Shown in pieces: positions 58,087 through 64,000 of a stretch of DNA of 64,000 bases. Origin of the DNA: Ectobacillus antri (GTDB lineage: Bacteria; Bacillota; Bacilli; Bacillales; Bacillaceae_G); contig NZ_RIAV01000002.1 in NCBI RefSeq assembly GCF_003852715.1, positions 62,001 to 126,000 of the forward strand, in the 5' to 3' direction. The notes beneath the pieces are model-generated. The model had not been told where the DNA came from, searched no databases, and worked only from the letters and a program-made list of their open reading frames with translations. The first letter of the stretch is position 1; each line of letters begins with the position of its first letter. Made by a program: the position numbers and the translations under genes.

Positions 58087-59253
58087 ATGAAAAAGATGAG
58101 TTTAGTAATATTGTCTACAACTTTAGCTGTCAGTATAGGACTAGCAGCATGTAGTGGAAATGAAACAGCTTCTGTCAAAAAGGCGTCAACAAATACACCT
58201 AAGCAGATTTTAAATGTAACAGAAAACGCAGAAATTCCTTCAATGGATTCTACTCTGGCAACAGATGCAGTTTCCTTTAGGGTAATGAATAATGTGTTGG
58301 AAGGATTATATCGTTTAGATCAAAATAATAAACCGCAACCGGCAATTGCGAAGTCTGTGAACATTAGTGAAGATAAGAAAACATATACATTCAAGCTTCG
58401 AGAAACAAAGTGGTCGAATGGAGATCCGCTTACTGCGCATGATTTTGTTTATGCATGGAAGCGCGCAGTAGATCCAAGTGTTGCGGCAGAATATGCTTAT
58501 ATTTTGTTTGATGTTAAAAATGCGGAAGAAGTAAATAATAAAAAATTGCCTGTTGATCAATTAGGCGTAAAGGCATTAGATGACTATACGTTCCAAGTAG
58601 AGCTAAAAAATCCTGTTCCTTATTTCCTGGATGTTATTACGTCACCAACGTTTTACCCTCTTAATCAAAAGTTTGTAACACAACAAGGACAGAGGCATGG
58701 TACATTTGAAAACCAGATGATGGGTGCCATAATGGATGCTTGGGTACGTGAACTATACAAACACTCAGATTACTATAAGAAAGCAGAACCAACAATTATC
58801 ATTAATGACTTGTCAGGTTTTGAAATTGCAAAAAACGATAAACCTGTAAAATTTGATGAAGATGCAAAGACATCCAAAGATTTGGGAACTTTTAAAATAG
58901 GTGACAAAGTGGATGTAGGTGGACACATCATTACTCTAAGTAATGCAGTCTATGATGATAGTAAAAAAGAAGAATACGAGGTAACAGTAGCGAAAGTATT
59001 GAAGGTAGACTTCGTGTATCAAAATTCAACGAAAGAAGAACAGTTTATTGATGGTCACCAGTTTGAGATCTATGATGCTGATGGTACGAAGCAAGAAGTA
59101 ACATCTATCGATTTCTTTGGAGAAAATGTACAACCAGGGAAAAATGTATCTGGTTCAGTTCATTTTGGTGTAACTGGTAAAGGGCCTTATGAGATATTTT
59201 TCGCTGATATGGCAACAGACACAAAAGCAAAATGGATAATTGACATTAAATAA
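58087..59253 (+). CDS. Chimeric lipoprotein: OppA N-terminal lobe fused to a DUF4352 domain
   Basis: A 388-residue intact ORF. Residues 1-22 are a lipoprotein signal (lipobox LAAC, Cys 22). Residues about 40-207 match the N-terminal part of oligopeptide-binding OppA (LRETKWSNGDPLTAHDFVYAWKRAVDP, as two blocks; TSPTFYPLNQKFVTQQGQ). After about residue 207 OppA similarity stops. About 55 unassigned residues then lead to a telokin-like DUF4352 domain (about 265-385; FKIGDKVDVGG, FEIYDADGTKQ). The missing OppA C-terminus lies 1.4 kb downstream. The product cannot bind peptides as a normal OppA; it may be a surface-anchored DUF4352 protein or a non-functional fusion. Confidence 0.8.
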   Translation: MKKMSLVILSTTLAVSIGLAACSGNETASVKKASTNTPKQILNVTENAEIPSMDSTLATDAVSFRVMNNVLEGLYRLDQNNKPQPAIAKSVNISEDKKTYTFKLRETKWSNGDPLTAHDFVYAWKRAVDPSVAAEYAYILFDVKNAEEVNNKKLPVDQLGVKALDDYTFQVELKNPVPYFLDVITSPTFYPLNQKFVTQQGQRHGTFENQMMGAIMDAWVRELYKHSDYYKKAEPTIIINDLSGFEIAKNDKPVKFDEDAKTSKDLGTFKIGDKVDVGGHIITLSNAVYDDSKKEEYEVTVAKVLKVDFVYQNSTKEEQFIDGHQFEIYDADGTKQEVTSIDFFGENVQPGKNVSGSVHFGVTGKGPYEIFFADMATDTKAKWIIDIK

Positions 59254-59269
59254 AAGAGAGATACACAGT

Positions 59270-59301
59270 AAGAGTGGTAGCAGATGCTACCACTCTTTTT
59301 T
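59270..59301 (+). terminator. Terminator after the chimeric gene
   Basis: AAGAGTGGTAGCA/TGCTACCACTCTT stem of 13 bases, two-base loop, then TTTTT. Confidence 0.9.
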
Positions 59302-59478
59302 ATGTGAAGTGTATTTTCACAGTTTGAGAGGAAAACTTTAACCCTATGTTGAATTGTTAATGTAATAAAGTGGTATTTTTTAAAAAGTATTAGTCTCCAA
59401 TGGTTTGATGTGCTAATGGGGTGAATGGGTGTATTTTAGTTTAGACGCCTCAACTTTTCGAATGTAGGGAAAAAGTGA

Positions 59479-60114
59479 ATGAAAAAACAGGTGATAAAGG
59501 GTATAATGTTGATTTTGATCTGCAGTGTTAGCACAAGTTGTATATCAGCTGGAGCAGAAAAAAACGAGAGTAAGGATAACGTAGTAAAACAAAAGGGTGT
59601 TGAATGTAAAGAAGGAACAGTCAATAAAAATGAAGGTGGAGTAATAAGTTTTGAGGAATATAGGAAGCTTTTTGAACAACTTAATGATTCGATTAAAGTA
59701 GATGGATACACACTAAAAGCAAGTAGTCTGGGACCGGATGTTACTGCAATTGATAAGGATTTAAGTTTTGGAAAACGTGAATGGATAACAATTGATGGAA
59801 AGATGAATAACACAGAGCCAGAAAGCACGCAGGAAATGCTCTTTTTTGAGAACGCACGTGGTACAAGTCAAATTACAATTACTGTTGGTTATACGGATAA
59901 TTATATAGCTGAAGATTTGTTGATATATCCAACAAACAGAGGTTACGATGAGTTGAATAGGGAGTTGGCAGATAAGACTGATTCAATTGTGGTAGCTTAT
60001 AAGAACATATTAATCTCGGTGCAACATGTTGCGACTGAAAAAGCAGATATGGTAGCTACGCAATCCGCATTGCGAGAAGTCATAAAAAATTTAAAAAAAG
60101 CCCCTAATAACTAA
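59479..60114 (+). CDS. Putative lipoprotein, unknown function
   Basis: A 211-residue secreted protein with an N-terminal signal (KKQVIKGIMLILICSVSTSC). Cys 21 could be lipidated, although Ser at -3 is not the usual lipobox residue. The rest is a mixed alpha/beta domain (about 60-205) with no motif I recognise. AGGGAAAAAGTGA precedes the ATG. It lies, with the DUF4352 part, between the two halves of the broken oppA, so it seems to belong to the inserted segment. Confidence 0.65.
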   Translation: MKKQVIKGIMLILICSVSTSCISAGAEKNESKDNVVKQKGVECKEGTVNKNEGGVISFEEYRKLFEQLNDSIKVDGYTLKASSLGPDVTAIDKDLSFGKREWITIDGKMNNTEPESTQEMLFFENARGTSQITITVGYTDNYIAEDLLIYPTNRGYDELNRELADKTDSIVVAYKNILISVQHVATEKADMVATQSALREVIKNLKKAPNN

Positions 60115-60136
60115 AAAAACCTTTTACTAAATCTAG

Positions 60137-60727
60137 GAAAAAAGTATATTTAAAGATTTTCGTGCCACTGCAGGTACATATAACAAGATAAACATGGCAG
60201 AAGGCAAAAAGTTATGGGAAGAAGCGAAAAAAGAAACGGGAGTAGATAAGGTCACAATTCAGCTGTTGAATTATGATAATGAAGATGCAAAGAAGATTGG
60301 AGAATACTTAAAAGAGCAATTGGAAAAGAACCTAAACGGTCTGACCATTACAATTTCTCAGCAACTATTTGCACAAAAACTTGATCAGGAAAAGAAGATG
60401 GATTATGAGATGTCCTTATCCAGTTGGGGCTACGATTATCCAGATTCTATGACGTTTTTAGATATGTTTGTAACGGACGGTGCATTTAATCAAACTGGAT
60501 ACACCAATCCTACGTATGACCAATTAATTCTGGATGCCAAAGGGAAACTACTGTATGACTTGCCCGCGCGCTGGGAAGCTTTAAAGAAAGCAGAGAAAAT
60601 CTTGCTTGAGGATGCGGCAATTGTACCAATCTATCAAAAAGGAGCTTCATATCTTCTTCGCTCTAATGTAAAAGGATTTTATTACGCATCAGCTCTTGAT
60701 ACGTATAAATACGTATACATTGATTAA
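60137..60727 (+). pseudogene. OppA C-terminal fragment
   Basis: The frame is open from 60137. From KDFRATAGTYNK (about 60152) it follows the last 190 residues or so of oligopeptide-binding OppA: KVTIQLLNYDNEDAKKIGEYL, MSLSSWGYDYPDSMTFLDMF, then VPIYQKGASYLLRSNVKGFY. A normal OppA is about 540 residues. Here the N-terminal 207 residues are in the upstream chimera, and roughly 140 middle residues are missing. There is no signal peptide; an internal ATG at 60194 is the only start. Broken gene. Confidence 0.82.
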
Positions 60728-60736
60728 GTTAATGTT

Positions 60737-60769
60737 AAAAGAACAGCCATATAGGAGGCTGTTCTTTTT
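60737..60769 (+). terminator. Terminator after the OppA fragment
   Basis: AAAAGAACAGCC/GGCTGTTCTTTT stem with an eight-base loop and T run. Confidence 0.9.
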
Positions 60770-60880
60770 GAATTTAGTTTCATTAAAAAGAACTTTTAAT
60801 AAGTTAGGTTAAGAGGTTTTTACATAAGCAATCTATTAAAAGTTTCTTTCGCATATATATAAGGGGAGAGGAGGCGAATG

Positions 60881-62167
60881 ATGTATTTGCATGGAACGAG
60901 CAAAATCAATGGACGGGGATATTTGGAGATAGGCGGTGTGGAAGCAGAGGAAATTGCTATGCGATATGGTACACCTGTTTTGGTGTATGACGAAGAGCTA
61001 ATTCGTATGCAATGTCGTAAGTATAAGGAGGCTTTTTCCAAGAGCGGTTTTTCGTATAAGGTTTCATATGCAAGTAAGGCTTTTCTTTGTAAGCAACTAG
61101 TGAAGCTCATTGAAGAAGAAGGACTTGCATTGGATGTTGTATCAGGAGGAGAATTATATACCGCACTGCAAGCCGATTTTCCTGCTGAGCGTATCCATTT
61201 CCATGGTAATAATAAAACAGTTCAAGAAATACAGATGGGGTTAGAAGCGCATATTGGCTGCTTTGTGGTCGACAATTTTTGGGAACTAGAGTTGTTGCAT
61301 ACATTAGCTGAACAGCGCCGACAAAAAGTTGATATTTTATTGCGTATCACACCTGGAATAGAAGCAAGTACACATGCATATATAACGACAGGACAGGACG
61401 ATTCTAAGTTCGGGTTTAGTGTAAAGAACGGGCAAGCTCTGCAAGCAGCTCGTATTGCTGTAAATCAGCCTTTTTACAATTTAATTGGTGTTCATTGCCA
61501 TATAGGCTCGCAAATTTTTGAAACAGTAGGATTTGTAAAAGCAGTAGAGGTAATGACATTCTTTTTTAAACGTGTACAGGAAGAAGGTCATCGCATGCAT
61601 GTGCTAAATTTAGGCGGAGGATTCGGTATCCGCTATAACGAAGATGATGGACCTTTGCCAATAAAAGAATACATCGACGCAATGATAAAAGAAGTTGAAA
61701 AAGCTTTTCACACGGAAAAGGATTTGCCCGCTATTTGGATTGAGCCGGGGCGCAGTATTGTAGGAGAAGCGGGTACAACACTTTATACAATTGGTGCCAT
61801 CAAAGAAATTCCGGGTGTTCGCAAATATATTTCGGTGGATGGAGGCATAAGTGACAATATTCGGCCGGCACTATACAAAGCGCGGCATGAAGCGATGATT
61901 GCCAATCGAAATGATGAGCAAAAGGAATTGGTTTCCGTTGCAGGTAAGTGCTGTGAATCTGGAGATATGCTAGTTTGGGATATCTTGCTTCCTAAAGTAA
62001 GAAGTGGTGATATTTTAGCAGTTTCATGTACAGGTGCTTACACTTATGCGATGTCGAATAACTATAATAAGATGCCGCGGCCAGCAGTTGTGTTTATCAG
62101 CGGTGGTAAAGTGAAGCAAGTGATTAGAAGAGAGACATACGAGGATTTATTACGAAATGAACTGTAA
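60881..62167 (+). CDS. lysA: Diaminopimelate decarboxylase
   Basis: A 428-residue PLP fold-III enzyme, the last step of lysine synthesis. The PLP lysine is K66 (YASKAFLC). The glycine loop is LNLGGGFGIRY, and the cysteine active-site block is GKCCESGDMLVWD. The start MYLHGTS at 60881 is preferred over the adjacent ATG at 60878, because GGAGG is then seven bases away and homologues start at this residue. I see no lysine riboswitch upstream. A monocistronic unit. Confidence 0.95.
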   Translation: MYLHGTSKINGRGYLEIGGVEAEEIAMRYGTPVLVYDEELIRMQCRKYKEAFSKSGFSYKVSYASKAFLCKQLVKLIEEEGLALDVVSGGELYTALQADFPAERIHFHGNNKTVQEIQMGLEAHIGCFVVDNFWELELLHTLAEQRRQKVDILLRITPGIEASTHAYITTGQDDSKFGFSVKNGQALQAARIAVNQPFYNLIGVHCHIGSQIFETVGFVKAVEVMTFFFKRVQEEGHRMHVLNLGGGFGIRYNEDDGPLPIKEYIDAMIKEVEKAFHTEKDLPAIWIEPGRSIVGEAGTTLYTIGAIKEIPGVRKYISVDGGISDNIRPALYKARHEAMIANRNDEQKELVSVAGKCCESGDMLVWDILLPKVRSGDILAVSCTGAYTYAMSNNYNKMPRPAVVFISGGKVKQVIRRETYEDLLRNEL

Positions 62168-62176
62168 GTAAATGAA

Positions 62177-62206
62177 AACCTTACGCAAATGCGTAAGGCT
62201 TTTTAT
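62177..62206 (+). terminator. Shared terminator of lysA and the convergent regulator
   Basis: CCTTACGC AAAT GCGTAAGG stem (62179-62198) followed by CTTTTTA, with A-rich sequence on the other side. Confidence 0.85.
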
Positions 62207-62223
62207 ATGAGATACGATTTCTC

Positions 62224-63447
62224 TTAATCCAAAGTACTTGCAGATTTACCAAATTGCTTATATAGGGAAACCAAGGTTTCAGATGCAAATTTGTAGTAAT
62301 AAGAATCAGGTAAACTTTTAATGTTTGTATAAGCCTGTTCTGCTTCTTGGATAGACTTTTCCTTTTCACCAAGACGGGCATAGCAAAGAGCCTTATAGAC
62401 ACCTGAAGTATAAATCATGGCACGATCAAGCGGATGAAAAAGCTGCTTTGGAATGTTCACTTGATTCAGCATTTTTAGAGCTTCAGTGTATTGCTGCAAG
62501 CCAAATAAGGCTTTGCCTTTTTCTAAATAGTAAAGTTCACTTAGTTCAGTGGTGTATTGACGGTATGCTTCTACATGATGCAGGGATTTTTTGTAATCTT
62601 TGCAAAAGGAATTATAATAGAATGCCTGCATCATTTCAATTAAAGCCAACGAAAAATTACTTTCTGTAAATGTTGCATATTGTTGAGCCTTTTTTATAAA
62701 TTCTTGGTACTCTTCTATGTTGCCTTGTAAAACAGCTTGATAGGCAACAATACGATAAAATTCATCTGCCTTATAATAGGTATGCTTTTCTTTGGAGAGT
62801 GTAATAGCGCGAAGTAAGATATCTTTTCCTTCTTGATAATGACCTAGTGCAAGCATTGAAATTGCTTCGTCATACAATAGTTTTAATTCAAAAAGGATAT
62901 CGTTTTCAATTTGTTTTTCTGCGTAATAACCTCTAACATCATTAATGAGTTGAAGATGCTCAGTAAATTTATTTTGCTTAAATAATTGTATTTTAAAGGC
63001 GAGTTGAGCTTGGGCACTTTCGCGATACAATGAATGTCTCTCATAGATAGAAATAGCTTTATTTAATGCTTCTTTTGCTTCAGGTTGCTCTTGGTGCATG
63101 CAAGCAATGGCAAATTGCTCAAGTAATCTTGCTGTATTTACCGTAGCAGGTAACTTCTCACTCATAAAGGGCTTTAATTCATGGTATACAGCCATATATT
63201 TTTTTTCATTTAAAGCCCGCTCTGTTTTACGTACTAGAGAGATAAAATCGTCTCTATCACTTTCAAGAAAGTAGCCAGGTTCACAGCCAAGCTTTTCTGC
63301 GATATAGTTCAATGTTTTCATAGAAGGCAGTGCTCGTCCGTTCTCTATCTGACTCATCATACTTTTAGTCAATTCATCTCCCGCCAATTGAGATTGCGTG
63401 AGCCCTTTTTGTCTTCTCAGTGTTCGAATTCTGTTTCCGATATCCAT
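62224..63447 (-). CDS. HTH-TPR transcriptional regulator (RRNPP-like)
   Basis: A 407-residue protein. An XRE-type HTH occupies residues 1-60 (LRRQKGLTQSQLAG, MSQIENGRALPS), then about 330 residues form tetratricopeptide-like helices. This is the build of peptide-pheromone-sensing RRNPP regulators (PlcR, Rgg, PrgX-like). No short pheromone precursor gene is visible next to it. The ATG at 63447 is nine bases after AAAGGG; an ATG at 63456 overlaps that site. A promoter (TTGAGA, 16 bases, TATACT on the minus strand, 63480-63507) is present. It is divergent from an MFS transporter. Confidence 0.82.
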   Translation of the reverse strand: MDIGNRIRTLRRQKGLTQSQLAGDELTKSMMSQIENGRALPSMKTLNYIAEKLGCEPGYFLESDRDDFISLVRKTERALNEKKYMAVYHELKPFMSEKLPATVNTARLLEQFAIACMHQEQPEAKEALNKAISIYERHSLYRESAQAQLAFKIQLFKQNKFTEHLQLINDVRGYYAEKQIENDILFELKLLYDEAISMLALGHYQEGKDILLRAITLSKEKHTYYKADEFYRIVAYQAVLQGNIEEYQEFIKKAQQYATFTESNFSLALIEMMQAFYYNSFCKDYKKSLHHVEAYRQYTTELSELYYLEKGKALFGLQQYTEALKMLNQVNIPKQLFHPLDRAMIYTSGVYKALCYARLGEKEKSIQEAEQAYTNIKSLPDSYYYKFASETLVSLYKQFGKSASTLD

Positions 63448-63515
63448 ATCGTACATCCCTTTCCTGTGCCTCTCCTTATAGTATACAGAAAGATTGGTTC
63501 ATCTCAACCTATAAA

Positions 63516-63591
63516 AAGTTTAATTAAATTTAACTTAAAGGTAGACGTTTCTGAAAAATCAGAATAAAATAAGTTTAATTAAATTTAACTT
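63516..63591. promoter_or_regulatory. Twin 21-base operator-like repeats with a CodY-box-like site between
   Basis: The same 21-base sequence, starting AAGTTTAATT and ending TTTAACTT, occurs at 63516-63536 and 63571-63591 with no mismatch. Each has imperfect dyad symmetry, with AAGTT at one end and AACTT at the other. Between them, TTCTGA-AAAA-TCAGAA (63549-63564) is a 6-4-6 inverted repeat. The overlapping 15 bases from 63545 match the CodY consensus at 12 positions. Confidence 0.65.
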
Positions 63592-63615
63592 TTAGCGAGG
63601 GGAGACGAATAATAC

Positions 63616-64000
63616 ATGTATGCTACGGAAGAAATGAAAGTAATACAGGCTACAAGGAACATCATGTTGTTTGTGATTGGCAAGTTTTCGTCATTATTAG
63701 GAGCAAGCATTTATAATTTTGCAATCGGTTTGTATGTATTAAAATTGACGGGCTCAGGTATGAACTTTGCTATAACCATTGTATGTGGGATGGTACCACG
63801 TATTCTTCTTGGCCCTTTTGTAGGAGCCTTAGCAGATCGTATAAACAGAAAAAAGCTGGTTATTGGTGCTGATATATGCAGTGCTATTATTATGTTTTCC
63901 GTTGGTGTTTTTTCACTCATTCACCCCGTTTCTTTACCTGTTATTTACGGGTCATGTGTTCTTTTGGCAGTGTGTGCTACATGCTTCTCTATTGCCTTTA
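63616..64000 (+). CDS. MFS transporter, N-terminal part (cut by window edge)
   Basis: The open frame encodes 128 residues up to the window end. It has membrane helices at about 18-42, 50-72, 80-103 and onward. The MFS loop 2-3 motif reads GALADRINRKKLVIGADI, and the start of the helix-1 region is FSSLLGASIYNFAIGLYVL. It resembles DHA3-type drug or siderophore exporters. GAGGGGAG is 11 bases upstream of the ATG. Probably controlled by the divergent HTH-TPR regulator through the twin repeats. Confidence 0.85.
   Translation, partial: MYATEEMKVIQATRNIMLFVIGKFSSLLGASIYNFAIGLYVLKLTGSGMNFAITIVCGMVPRILLGPFVGALADRINRKKLVIGADICSAIIMFSVGVFSLIHPVSLPVIYGSCVLLAVCATCFSIAF

Noticed and set aside
60728-60880. 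Possible lysine riboswitch (L-box) before lysA
   Set aside because: The gap of about 150 bases contains one terminator and AT-rich sequence; it is too short and lacks L-box conserved segments.

Overview
The window is chromosomal DNA of a spore-forming, low-GC Gram-positive bacterium of the family Bacillaceae. The evidence is the gene order bofC-ruvAB-queA-tgt-yajC ... secDF-recJ-apt-relA-dtd-hisS-aspS ... cymR-mnmA-recD2 ... alaS-ireB-ruvX-yrzB-mltG-trmR-trhP1-trhP2-udk-greA-pbpI-yrrS-yrrT-mtnN-mccA-mccB. It also contains sporulation genes (bofC, spoVB, an RsfA-type regulator) and T-box leaders. The order resembles B. subtilis, and several details (DUF2905 after ruvB, no glnQHMP between recD2 and alaS) recall the B. 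cereus group. I cannot fix the species. I see no rRNA, tRNA, prophage, IS transposase or CRISPR array.

Layout. 1-13.0 kb: end of bofC, Holliday-junction motor ruvAB, queuosine genes queA-tgt, Sec accessory genes yajC, comN and secDF, membrane proteins, spoVB, a cation exporter and recJ. 13.8-21.3 kb: apt, relA and dtd, then hisS-aspS behind a histidine T-box. 21.4-30.6 kb: tcdA, an RsfA-like regulator, rarA, the cysteine regulator cymR, a cysteine desulfurase with mnmA (tRNA 2-thiouridine), a TPR protein, recD2 and two small proteins. 30.9-43.4 kb: a permease-like protein, alaS behind an alanine T-box, ireB-ruvX-yrzB, mltG, the mo5U34 tRNA modification genes trmR-trhP1-trhP2, udk, greA behind a structured leader, and pbpI. 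43.5-48.7 kb: yrrS and the methionine-to-cysteine salvage genes yrrT-mtnN-mccA-mccB, with yrhC displaced downstream.

48.8-64 kb is a variable region. It holds a DUF4097 protein, an unrecognised helical protein, a repeat-containing lipoprotein, a TetR-controlled ABC exporter, an atoE remnant, an M20 amidohydrolase, and an amino-acid permease preceded by two consecutive T-boxes that both read a Phe codon. It continues with an oppA gene broken into an N-terminal part fused in frame to a DUF4352 domain and an isolated C-terminal part, then lysA, and finally a HTH-TPR regulator divergent from an MFS transporter across twin operator-like repeats.

The intergenic DNA carries two families of short dispersed repeats. 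One is a MITE-like element present four times, with terminal inverted repeats; two copies have 6-bp flanking direct repeats. The other is a 'TCTAGCT' element seen upstream of hisS and yrrT. The most notable signals are the tandem Phe T-boxes, the chimeric and split oppA locus, the switch-like greA leader, the pbpI ribosome binding site buried in the greA terminator, and the duplicated operators at the right edge.
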